From: JAENVU01 sp963801105
GTDB taxonomy: Bacteria > Actinomycetota > Acidimicrobiia > IMCC26256 > JAENVU01
Direction of reading: 5' to 3'
NCBI GenBank assembly: GCA_963801105.1
Contig: CAWDDH010000003.1
Coordinates: 3,100,001 to 3,164,000, forward strand
Length of the DNA: 64,000 bases
Below, piece after piece: positions 25,557 through 33,162 of the stretch. Position numbers and translations under genes: made by a program. The notes beneath the pieces are model-generated. The model was given only the letters and a program-made list of their open reading frames with translations. It did not search any database and was not told the DNA's origin. How positions within the stretch are numbered: position 1 is the first letter of the stretch; every line of letters starts with the position of its first letter.

Positions 25557-26444
25557 TCAGGTGTTCGACGCGTCGAAGATGCTCTGGATCGTGGAGTCGA
25601 GCAGCGCGTCGAACTCCTCGGGGCTCTGCTGGGCGGTGAGGCCCTCGGTGAGCGCGCGGGAGAAGCTCGCGATCATGCCGTGGTTGCGGGTCAGGCGGGC
25701 GTTGGCCTCCTCACGCGAGTACCCGCCGGAGAGCGCCACGACCTTGAGGCACCGCGGGTGCGCGATGGCCTCGGTGTAGAAGTCGTCGGTCTCGGGCAGC
25801 GTCAGCTTCAGCATCACCGACTGGCCGTCGGCCAGACCGTCGAGCTGCGCGAGGATCGCGGCCTTCAGGAGGTCCTCCGCGCCCGCCTTCTCGGGGCTGT
25901 GGATGTCGATCTCGGGCTCGATGATCGGCACGAGACCGTGCCCGAGGATCTGGCGTCCGACCTCGAACTGCTGGTCGACGATCGCGCGCACACCACCGGG
26001 GTTCGCGAGCTTGATCACCGAGCGCATCTTCGTGCCGAACACGCCCTTGCCCGCGGCCCGTTCGAGCAGCTGGTCGAGGCCCGGCATCGGCTTCATGACC
26101 TGCACGCCGTCGGCTTCGTCGGCGAGGCCCTTGTCGACCTTCAGGAACGGGACGACGTTCTTGACGTTCCAGAGGTACTCGGCCGAGCCCTTGCCTTCGA
26201 TCTCACGGTCCATGGTGCCCTCGAACAGGATCGCCCCGAGGATGCGCCGGCCGTCGAACGCGGGGCTGGTGATGATCCGGGTGCGCATCTCGTGGATGCG
26301 GTCGAACATCTCGTCGTCGCCCGAGTACTGGCTCTCGTCCACGCCGTAGAGCTTGAGGGCCTTCGGTGAGCTGCCCCCGCTCTGGTCGAGCGCGGCGATG
26401 AAGCCGGGGCGGCTCTTGACGACGTCGAAGCATTCCTGGTTCAT
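25557..26444 (-). CDS. Class I fructose-bisphosphate aldolase
   Basis: 295 aa from ATG at 26444 (MNQECFDVV...), the usual start and length of the bacterial class I enzyme. FIAALDQSGGSSPKAL near the N-terminus, LFEGTMDREIEGK, IEPEIDIHSPEK, and the Schiff-base Lys213 in VMLKLTLPE. It cleaves fructose-1,6-bisphosphate to dihydroxyacetone phosphate and glyceraldehyde-3-phosphate without metal. It lies convergent to the LLM gene and 70 nt downstream of the amidohydrolase, so may be read from that transcript or from its own promoter. Confidence 0.93.
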   Translation of the reverse strand: MNQECFDVVKSRPGFIAALDQSGGSSPKALKLYGVDESQYSGDDEMFDRIHEMRTRIITSPAFDGRRILGAILFEGTMDREIEGKGSAEYLWNVKNVVPFLKVDKGLADEADGVQVMKPMPGLDQLLERAAGKGVFGTKMRSVIKLANPGGVRAIVDQQFEVGRQILGHGLVPIIEPEIDIHSPEKAGAEDLLKAAILAQLDGLADGQSVMLKLTLPETDDFYTEAIAHPRCLKVVALSGGYSREEANARLTRNHGMIASFSRALTEGLTAQQSPEEFDALLDSTIQSIFDASNT

Positions 26445-26514
26445 GGCGTGAATCCTTGGTCCGTGGGCCGACCCCGTGGGTCGACCCCCTGTCGTGACGA
26501 CGACCGGAATGTTG

Positions 26515-27732
26515 TCAGGCCGGCAGGTCCAGGCGCAGCATCCGGATCGCATTGCTCCGCACGATCTGGACGATCGTGGCGTCGTCGAGGTCCGCCATGA
26601 TGTCCATCGCGACCTTGCGGGAGTGGGGCCAGGTGGAGTCCGAGTGTGGATAGTCGGTCTCGAAGGTGACCGTCTCGACGCCGATCTCGTCGAGCGACTT
26701 GAGCCCGTGCGGATCGTCGAAGAAGCAACCGAAGACGTGCTCGCGGTACAGCTCGCTCGGCGGCCGCAGCACCTTGTCGGCGACGCCGCCCCATCCGCGG
26801 TTCTCCGCCCAGACCTTGTCGGCCCGGTCGAGCACGTACGGGATCCAGCCGATCTGGCCCTCGGAGTACGCGAGTTGGAGCTTCGAAATCCGCTCGAGGA
26901 CCCCCGACATCAGGAAGTCGGTGAGCGACATCGCCGCGTTCATCGAGGTCAGCGTCGAGCTGACGGCCGGTGGCGCATCCGCCGATGTCGACGGCATCTT
27001 CGAGCTGGAGCCGATGTGCATGCTGACCACGGTCTCGGTCTCGGCACACGCCTCGAAGAAGGGATCCCAGTACCCGTCGGCATCGTGGATCGACGGGAGA
27101 CCGAGGAACGGCGGGATCTCCGAGAAGCAGACGGCGTGGGCACCTCGAGCCGCGTTGCGGCGCACCTCGGCCGCGGCGAGCTGGGCGTCCCAGAGCTGGA
27201 TGATCGGCAGCGGGACCAGCCGGCCGCCCGAGTCCGCGCACCACTCGTCGAACATCCAGTCGTTGTAGGCCTTGACGCAGAGGTCCGCGAGCTCCTTGTC
27301 GTCACGCTCGAGGAAGGTCTGGCCGCAGAAGCGCGGGAACGTCGGGAACGAGAGCGACACGTCGACCCAGTTGACGTCCATGTCCTCGAGGCGCGCCTTC
27401 GGGTCCCAGCAGCCCGGGCGCATGTCGTCCATCGTGATCGGGCTGATCGTGACCTCGTCGCGCGGCACGCCCGCGGCGGCCATGACGCGTGTCATCGGAT
27501 AGCGGAGGTCCTCGCAGAACCACCAGTCGCACCACGTGCCGTCCTCGCCGGCGTCGGCCTCCCGGTAGCTGTAGACGCCGCCGACGAAGCTCATCTCGGC
27601 GATCTTGCGGCGCTCCATCCGCGGACCCACCGCCTTGAACTTCTCGGGGAGGCGGTCCTGCCACACGTTGGGCGGCTCTACGACGTGGTCGTCGACCGAG
27701 ATGATCCTGGGGAACTCGTCCGGGGTGAACAT
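26515..27732 (-). CDS. Amidohydrolase family protein (PF04909-type)
   Basis: 405 aa. The N-terminal metal site is ISVDDHVVEPPNVW (DxH version of HxH), then SMHIGSSS with the next His and FETDYPHSDSTWP with the conserved Asp/His block. These are features of the aminocarboxymuconate-semialdehyde decarboxylase-related amidohydrolase superfamily, widely expanded in soil and marine actinobacteria. It may decarboxylate or hydrolyse a catabolic intermediate. The promoter is a compact leaderless type with a perfect 19-bp palindrome immediately upstream. Confidence 0.87.
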   Translation of the reverse strand: MFTPDEFPRIISVDDHVVEPPNVWQDRLPEKFKAVGPRMERRKIAEMSFVGGVYSYREADAGEDGTWCDWWFCEDLRYPMTRVMAAAGVPRDEVTISPITMDDMRPGCWDPKARLEDMDVNWVDVSLSFPTFPRFCGQTFLERDDKELADLCVKAYNDWMFDEWCADSGGRLVPLPIIQLWDAQLAAAEVRRNAARGAHAVCFSEIPPFLGLPSIHDADGYWDPFFEACAETETVVSMHIGSSSKMPSTSADAPPAVSSTLTSMNAAMSLTDFLMSGVLERISKLQLAYSEGQIGWIPYVLDRADKVWAENRGWGGVADKVLRPPSELYREHVFGCFFDDPHGLKSLDEIGVETVTFETDYPHSDSTWPHSRKVAMDIMADLDDATIVQIVRSNAIRMLRLDLPA

Positions 27733-27738
27733 GCCCGC

Positions 27739-27744
27739 AGGCTA
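27739..27744 (-). promoter_or_regulatory. Leaderless-type -10 box for amidohydrolase
   Basis: TAGCCT on the minus strand, 6 nt before the ATG at 27732, abutting the palindrome at 27746. Confidence 0.55.
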
Positions 27745-27745
27745 C

Positions 27746-27764
27746 ATCTGACGCCCCGTCAGAT
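27746..27764. promoter_or_regulatory. Perfect palindromic operator (CTGACGNNNCGTCAG type), site 3
   Basis: ATCTGACGCCCCGTCAGAT: 8-bp perfect arms, 3-bp centre. It sits 1 bp upstream of the amidohydrolase -10, exactly where a repressor would block polymerase. Its core matches sites 1 and 2 upstream of the 8743-9549 SDR and the 10079/10223 divergent pair. The divergent MOSC gene starts 60 bp away. Confidence 0.7.
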
Positions 27765-27824
27765 CTCCGGCTCCGCCGAGGCGCCGTAGCCTCCGGCGCG
27801 GAGCGACCTCCGGGAGGAGCAGCG

Positions 27825-28661
27825 ATGGACGTCGGTGTGGTGCAGGAGCTGTGGCGGTACCCGGTGAAGTCCATGGGGGGTGAGACCCTCCCCGAGGCCG
27901 CCGTCGGCTCGGGTGGCTTCGCCGAGGACCGCGGCTGGGCCGTCCGTGAGAGCGAGTCGGGGAAAGTGGCGAGCGCGAAAATGCCACGCACCTACGCCAA
28001 GCTGCTCGACTTCCACGCGCGCGCCGAGGGCGCCGGACCCGACGCCGTCGTGACCGTCACGGGTCCCGACCGGCTCGATGTGCGCAGCGACGAGCCCGAC
28101 CACGCCGCGGCACTGACGACCGCACTCGGACGGGCGGTCGTCCTCGAGCGCGCCGAGCAGGTCGACGCCTCGTACGAAGCCGAGTGGCCGGCCATGGAGG
28201 GACTCGTCATCTCGAACATGACGCTCGACCTCCCCGTGGCCATGAGCACCGAGAAGACCTCCTACGTCGACCTCGCGGCGCTGCATCTGCTGTCGAGCGC
28301 GTCCCTCGCGGCACTCGCCGCCCTCGCTCCTGCCAGCACGGTCGACGTGCGCCGCTTCCGCCCGAACGTCCTGATCGACACCGGGGACGCGCGAGGCTTC
28401 GTGGACACCGACTGGGTCGGACACGCGATGGCCGTGGGCGAGGACGTCGTGATCCGCGTGACCGACAACGCGACGCGGTGCGTGATGACCACGCTGGCCC
28501 AGGGCGACCTGGGCCTGGATTCCGGCGTCCTGCAGGCGCTCGCCACCCACAACCTCCAGGAGTTCGGCGGCCTCGGGCGGTCCGCCTGCATCGGCGTCTA
28601 CGCCGAGGTGGTGTCGCCGGGCCGGATCCGGGTCGGCGACACGGTGCGCGTCGTCGACTGA
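27825..28661 (+). CDS. MOSC domain-containing protein
   Basis: 278 aa with GGGAGGAG before the ATG. An N-terminal MOSC beta-barrel (VQELWRYPVKSMGGETLPEA) and a C-terminal MOSC domain with the conserved Cys in NATRCVMTTLAQGDL. MOSC proteins carry sulfur or molybdenum cofactor; some reduce N-hydroxylated compounds (mARC/YcbX). Nothing in the window encodes another Moco enzyme. A TAGCCT at 27786-27791 could be its -10, giving a leader of about 25 nt. Confidence 0.85.
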   Translation: MDVGVVQELWRYPVKSMGGETLPEAAVGSGGFAEDRGWAVRESESGKVASAKMPRTYAKLLDFHARAEGAGPDAVVTVTGPDRLDVRSDEPDHAAALTTALGRAVVLERAEQVDASYEAEWPAMEGLVISNMTLDLPVAMSTEKTSYVDLAALHLLSSASLAALAALAPASTVDVRRFRPNVLIDTGDARGFVDTDWVGHAMAVGEDVVIRVTDNATRCVMTTLAQGDLGLDSGVLQALATHNLQEFGGLGRSACIGVYAEVVSPGRIRVGDTVRVVD

Positions 28662-28662
28662 A

Positions 28663-29286
28663 TCAGCCCGCCCACGCGCCGAGCAGCGCCTCCGTGGTCG
28701 TGAGCGTGGCCACCAAGGCGAGCGTGTTGGCGATCACCGCCGCGACGTAGTCCGCGGGCACGCCGGCGACCGCGTCCGTCGGCATCACGAACTGGTACCC
28801 GCGGTTCACCGCGTCGAACGCGAAGTTCGTCATCCCGATGTTCACCGACACCCCGACCCCGACGATCGTCGTGACGCCGAGATTGCGCAGCATGGAGTCG
28901 AGCTGGGTCCCCGTCATCGGTCCGAGCCCGTGATGACGCGCCAGTACGACGTCGCGCGGGTCGGCGCCGATCGCCTCGGGGACCGCCACCGCGGCCGAGC
29001 CCGGCGAGAGCCGGAGCGGCGCGCGGCGCACCCCGGCGAAGAGCCGCGCGTTGCGGTTCGCGCCGACGAGGTCGTCGCGGGTCTCGGCGGTGCAGTGGAA
29101 CACGGGGACGGACCGCTCCCGGGCGCGCGCCGCGAGCGCGGCACAGTGCTCGACCAGGTGGGCCACCCTCGCCGCAGCGGCGAGCTCGGGGAGCACCGAC
29201 GGCTCACCGACCACACCGTTCTGCACCTCCTGGAGCACCAGCGCGGTGTGGGCGGGCGCGACGAGCGCGGCGAGGTCGAGCGGCAT
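28663..29286 (-). CDS. Isochorismatase-fold hydrolase with altered triad
   Basis: 207 aa, 1 nt from the start of the CoA ligase upstream. The fold is clear (TALVLQEVQNGVVG, DVVLARHHGLGPMTGTQLDSMLRNLGVTTIVGVGVSVNIGMTNFAFDAVNRGYQFVMPTDAVAG). Of the Asp-Lys-Cys triad used by cysteine-type family members, I align Glu20, Arg117 and Gly151. Gly at the Cys position is also found in true isochorismatases (EntB), but the Asp and Lys changes are unusual. It may hydrolyse a vinyl ether or amide, or be non-catalytic. Confidence 0.75.
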   Translation of the reverse strand: MPLDLAALVAPAHTALVLQEVQNGVVGEPSVLPELAAAARVAHLVEHCAALAARARERSVPVFHCTAETRDDLVGANRNARLFAGVRRAPLRLSPGSAAVAVPEAIGADPRDVVLARHHGLGPMTGTQLDSMLRNLGVTTIVGVGVSVNIGMTNFAFDAVNRGYQFVMPTDAVAGVPADYVAAVIANTLALVATLTTTEALLGAWAG

Positions 29287-29287
29287 G

Positions 29288-30997
29288 TCAATCCTCCTCG
29301 AACTGGAGCGTGTCCTGCTCCAGGAGCACCGCCTTCACCACTTTGCCCGTGGCGTTGCGCGGCAGTGGCTCGGTGCGGACGATCCAGCGCGTGGGGACCT
29401 TGAAGTAGGCGAGCGTCGCCGCACAGAAGGCGGCGAGCTCCTCCGGTTCCACGTCGACACCGGGACGGGGGACCACCACCGCGCCGACCTCCTGGCCGAG
29501 GGATTCGTGGTCGACGCCGATGACCGCGACCTCGGCGACGGCGGGATGTGCCTCCAACCGGTTCTCGATCTCGATCGGGTACACGTTCTCCCCACCGCGC
29601 AGGATCAGATCCCGCTTGCGGGTCGCCAGGAAGAGTCGACCTCCCTCCATGCGGCCGATGTCGCCGGTGCGGAGCCAGCCGCCGGGGAGGATCGTCGCTG
29701 CGGTCTCCTCGGGACGGCCCCAGTAGCCGGGCATCACCATCGGACCCCGCAGGAAGATCTCGCCGTCCTCGCCCTCCGGGAGCGCCGACCCGTCGTCGCC
29801 GCGGATCTCGAGCTGCACCGTCGGGAGCGGGCGGCCCGCAGACTCGGGGAAGGCGAGCAGCTCGTCGCCGGCGTTGACCGTCGCCAGCGCCGCGCACTCG
29901 GTCTGCCCGTACCCGACGCCCATCGAGCCGCGCAGGTTCGGGATGACGGTACGGGCGCGCTCGAGCAGCGCGGGAGAGAACGCGGAGCCCCCGCCGCCGC
30001 CGTTGCGCAGCCCACTCAGGTCGAACTCGCCGATCCGCGGGTGGTGCACCACCCGGTGCAGCATCGTGGTCGTGTAGGACCAGCCGGTGATGCCCTCGTC
30101 CTGGATCAAGGTCATCACGACCTCGGGATCGAATCGACCCAGGGTCCAGACGGATCGGATCCCCGAGATCATGAACGCGACCGCACCCATGTGCAGCCCC
30201 GACACGTGGAAGAGCGGGTACGTGACGAGCTGGCACACCGGTGGTGGCGCCGGTGCCGACGGGTCCGCCTTCAGCATGGCCTGGCGGGCGCCGTGGAAGA
30301 AGGACATGCCGATCGCGGCGATCACGTTGCGGTGCGTGTTGATCGCGCCTTTCGGTCGACCGGTGGTGCCGCTCGTGTAGAGGATGATGGCGGGATCGTC
30401 CTCCGCGATCGGCTGGTCCGGGAGCGCGGCATCCGGGTGCGCGTGCCAGATCCGCTCGAAGTCGTCCTCCATCACGATCGTCGGCACGCCGGGATCCTCG
30501 CCCTCGAGCCGGTCGAGTCGCTTGCGATCCACGACGAGCACCGTCGGCGTGCAGTCGGCGAGTCCGTACTTGATCTCGTCCGCCACCCACCACCCGTTCA
30601 GACCGACTGCGATCGCGCCGAGGCTCACCGCCGCCCAGAAGGTCACGATCCACTCGGGTGAGTTCGCGCCGAGGATCGCGACGCGATCCCCCGGACCGAC
30701 GCCGTACTCTTCACGCAGGACGCGCGCGAACGAGGCCACCGCCCGCAGGTGCTCGGCGTGGGTCACGGCCCGCCGCTGCTCGCCGTCGGCGAACACGAAG
30801 TAGTCGCGGTCGCCGAACGCGGCCGAGGCCTCGAGCGCGGCGCGCAGATGCGGCAGCCGCCGGACGAACACCTCCATCGGCTCGCCGCCGACCTCCTCGG
30901 TCCCGACCTCGAAGAATCCGCCCGGACCCGTGAGTTGCGCCTCCAGCGAGGCCACCGCGTCCGGAACCGTCGCGGCGTCGTGCTCCTCTGCGACCAT
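29288..30997 (-). CDS. AMP-forming acyl-CoA synthetase
   Basis: 569 aa. LYTSGTTGRPKGAINTHRN P-loop, GYGQTE, GGWLRTGDIG, ATRKRDLILRGGENVYPIEIE, and NATGKVVK with the catalytic Lys. A Gly-rich stretch (RNGGGGGSAFSP) precedes the VGYGQTE block. The start has a leaderless-type promoter. The isochorismatase-fold gene follows 1 nt downstream, so the acid activated here may be processed by it. Substrate unknown. Confidence 0.9.
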   Translation of the reverse strand: MVAEEHDAATVPDAVASLEAQLTGPGGFFEVGTEEVGGEPMEVFVRRLPHLRAALEASAAFGDRDYFVFADGEQRRAVTHAEHLRAVASFARVLREEYGVGPGDRVAILGANSPEWIVTFWAAVSLGAIAVGLNGWWVADEIKYGLADCTPTVLVVDRKRLDRLEGEDPGVPTIVMEDDFERIWHAHPDAALPDQPIAEDDPAIILYTSGTTGRPKGAINTHRNVIAAIGMSFFHGARQAMLKADPSAPAPPPVCQLVTYPLFHVSGLHMGAVAFMISGIRSVWTLGRFDPEVVMTLIQDEGITGWSYTTTMLHRVVHHPRIGEFDLSGLRNGGGGGSAFSPALLERARTVIPNLRGSMGVGYGQTECAALATVNAGDELLAFPESAGRPLPTVQLEIRGDDGSALPEGEDGEIFLRGPMVMPGYWGRPEETAATILPGGWLRTGDIGRMEGGRLFLATRKRDLILRGGENVYPIEIENRLEAHPAVAEVAVIGVDHESLGQEVGAVVVPRPGVDVEPEELAAFCAATLAYFKVPTRWIVRTEPLPRNATGKVVKAVLLEQDTLQFEED

Positions 30998-31003
30998 CGG
31001 CGG

Positions 31004-31009
31004 AGGCTA
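31004..31009 (-). promoter_or_regulatory. Leaderless-type -10 box for acyl-CoA synthetase
   Basis: TAGCCT on the minus strand, 6 nt before the ATG at 30997. Confidence 0.5.
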
Positions 31010-31136
31010 CAGAAGCCGCTCGGCGCGCCCACCCCACGCGGTGGTCGCACCTCGATCCGTGGCGCCTTGGACCAAAGTTCGGCAAAGCGGCGGGGCGGGC
31101 TCGCATCGACTTCGCGTGAGACGCCAGAATGGCAGC

Positions 31137-31204
31137 GGCCCTCGGGTGCAGGCCGCGGGCCTCCCTGCCCGGTCCGCAGACCGCCCCGAGGGCCACCTTT
31201 TTTT
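31137..31204 (+). ncRNA. Candidate structured small RNA with branched fold and T7 tail
   Basis: A 10-bp perfect outer stem (31137-31146 with 31185-31194) encloses two hairpins: AGGCC/GGCCT (31150-31162) and CGGTC/GACCG (31170-31183). ACC and seven T follow, as in an intrinsic terminator. No plus-strand gene ends within about 2.4 kb upstream, so it is not a simple gene terminator. CAGAAT at 31125-31130 could be a -10, placing the first base near 31137. It matches no RNA family I recognise; tRNA and SRP RNA signatures are absent. It could instead act as a premature terminator for transcription entering the 31252 gene. Confidence 0.45.
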
Positions 31205-31251
31205 CAAGCCCGCGTCATCAACCCGGCCCCGCCGCCTGCCGATAAGACGCC

Positions 31252-32079
31252 GTGATCACCCGACGGTTCTCCCCGACCTTCGTCCTCGTCGTCGGACTCT
31301 CCTGCGCGGTCGCCGCCGGCGCCATGTGGTCGGTCCAGCACACCATCACCGACCGGAGCACGATCCTGCGCGAGGCCGACACGCTCGCCCGCAGCGCACC
31401 CGTCCGCGAGGAGTTCGCGAATCAGGTCGCCGACGCCATGGTCCCGCACAACGCGCAGTCCAACCCGGCAGCGATCAACGCCGCGAACAAGATCGGGCGC
31501 GAGGCCGTCCAGACCTCCCAGTTCGAGACCGCGTTCACGAACGCGGTGCCCGCGATCTACGCCCAGACCGTCGACGGCGTACCCGGCGCGGTCGTGCTCG
31601 ACCCCGGACTCGTGGACCAGGCCGTCCGCGCGACCGGGGCGACCCCACCCGCCGAGCTGACGCTCCAGATCGCGCCGGGCAAGCTCCCCGACCTGCGGCG
31701 TCCGCTCGATCTGCTCGGGCGCGGCGCCGCCGCGCTCGGTGCGGTCGCCGTCCTGCTCATCTTCCTCGGCCTCGCGTTCTCGGAGCACCGCGGTCGCGCG
31801 GTGATGCGGATCGGCCGCTGGATGATCACGGTCGGTGTCCTTGCCATCATCGCGTTCTGGGCGCTCCCGACGCTCGCCTTCCTGCCGCTGGGCGGCTGGA
31901 TCAGTGTGATCGGCATCGTCCTCGCGACCGCCGACTGGCTGGCGGTCCCCGCAGCCGTGCTGGCCGCGATCGGCACCGCGATCGTCCTCATCGGTCGCGC
32001 CGGGGAGAACGAGGCCCGCCGCCGCGAGCTCGCGACGATCCCGACCCGCCGGAACCCGACGCACGCCGGCGTCAGCTGA
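31252..32079 (+). CDS. Hypothetical membrane protein
   Basis: 275 aa, GTG start. One N-terminal membrane helix (FVLVVGLSCAVAAGAMWSV), an extracytoplasmic-looking region of about 130 aa rich in polar helices (READTLARSAPVREEFANQVADAMV), then about three helices toward the C-terminus and a basic tail. No enzyme motif is recognised. The N-terminal half resembles generic sensor-like or scaffold regions seen in many actinobacterial membrane proteins. It is preceded by the structured-RNA/terminator candidate and ends 12 nt from the convergent peptidase. Confidence 0.65.
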   Translation: MITRRFSPTFVLVVGLSCAVAAGAMWSVQHTITDRSTILREADTLARSAPVREEFANQVADAMVPHNAQSNPAAINAANKIGREAVQTSQFETAFTNAVPAIYAQTVDGVPGAVVLDPGLVDQAVRATGATPPAELTLQIAPGKLPDLRRPLDLLGRGAAALGAVAVLLIFLGLAFSEHRGRAVMRIGRWMITVGVLAIIAFWALPTLAFLPLGGWISVIGIVLATADWLAVPAAVLAAIGTAIVLIGRAGENEARRRELATIPTRRNPTHAGVS

Positions 32080-32091
32080 CGGCCGCGGCGG

Positions 32092-33162
32092 TCAGCGGTC
32101 GAGCAATCCCGCGAGCGCGCGATCGCGCACCGCGACGAACCGCTCGAGCACCAGCCCGGACCACCGCGGGTCGTCGGGCGCGAAGGCAGCCCGCAACTGC
32201 TCCTTGATGGGACCCGCTTCGGGACCTCGGGGGTCGCCGAAGCCGTGCAGCCACGCGTCGGCGCGCAGCGCGTTCGACACCTCGATGATGTCCACCGTCC
32301 CCCACTCGATCGCCACCGCGGCAACCGCCACGCGCGCGAGCCAGTCTTCGATGCCGTCGAGGATGTCGCCCTGGATGTCGGCCGACACCGAGGTGCCCTC
32401 GGACGGCACGGTGTATTCGTCGAAGCACCGGTCGAGGCGCACCCTGCCGCCGGAATCAGGATGACCCGCGATCAGCTCACCGTGACCGAACGGCCCCAGG
32501 CCGGTGTGGAGATCGAGCACCGCGACCGATTCGGCGTCGGCGAGGTGGTCGGTGACGACGGCCTGCAACGTCCGCTGCGACCACACCGGACCCGTACCGC
32601 CGAAGAACACGCCCTTCGGGTGACGGTACTGGCCGGTGCTCACCGCGGCCTGGAGGGCGTCGAGGCCGTGCGCTCGCGCGAACTCGAGCAGGCGTGCCGA
32701 GGTCTCCTCCTGGGTCGTCGCGTCCCAGCGGGGCGGCACCAGGTCGTCCGCGAGCCGGTCGTAGCCCGGGTTCTCCGGAAGCGGTGCGGCGAAGTCGACG
32801 CAGTTGCGATTCAGGTCGACGTTGTCCTCGTTCACCCGGCGGATCCACGCGAAGCCGTAGGGGTTGATCGCGTGCACGAGCACGACGGCGAGGTCGGAGC
32901 CCGTGTCCGCTCCGTCGGCGAGCCAGGACGACTGGCACATGCTCCCGGCGAACCCCTCCACACCGTGCGTCCCCGAGATGACGAGCATCCGGCGGGGCGC
33001 GTCCGGGCGGCCGAGCACCGCGACGTCCGTGGCCAGGGCGCCGCCGTCGGGCCCGAACTCGGGGTGGTCGTGATGCACGAGCTGCGCGCCCGCGGCCGTC
33101 GCGGCCTCGAGGAACCGCGTGCGGGCGGCGCCGTAGTCGGCGGCGAGCGCCAACCCGCTCAC
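32092..33162 (-). CDS. DUF2817 / M14-like zinc carboxypeptidase-type protein
   Basis: 356 aa, GTG start overlapping the amidohydrolase stop (GTGA). Zinc-site pattern: ISGTHGVEGFAGS (HxxE), later LDLHTGLGPFGHGELI with the third His ligand; VDLNRN binds the substrate carboxylate in M14 enzymes, and VAIEWGT carries a candidate catalytic Glu. DUF2817 proteins are M14-fold hydrolases of unknown specificity. Coupling to a D-aminoacylase-type amidohydrolase suggests sequential hydrolysis of an N-acyl or peptide-like compound. Confidence 0.83.
   Translation of the reverse strand: MSGLALAADYGAARTRFLEAATAAGAQLVHHDHPEFGPDGGALATDVAVLGRPDAPRRMLVISGTHGVEGFAGSMCQSSWLADGADTGSDLAVVLVHAINPYGFAWIRRVNEDNVDLNRNCVDFAAPLPENPGYDRLADDLVPPRWDATTQEETSARLLEFARAHGLDALQAAVSTGQYRHPKGVFFGGTGPVWSQRTLQAVVTDHLADAESVAVLDLHTGLGPFGHGELIAGHPDSGGRVRLDRCFDEYTVPSEGTSVSADIQGDILDGIEDWLARVAVAAVAIEWGTVDIIEVSNALRADAWLHGFGDPRGPEAGPIKEQLRAAFAPDDPRWSGLVLERFVAVRDRALAGLLDR

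Noticed and set aside
31137..31204. tRNA or SRP RNA at the structured element
   Set aside because: No T-loop GTTCRANNC, anticodon arm or CCA-type 3' end for a tRNA, and no GGAAGG-type apical loop for SRP RNA.
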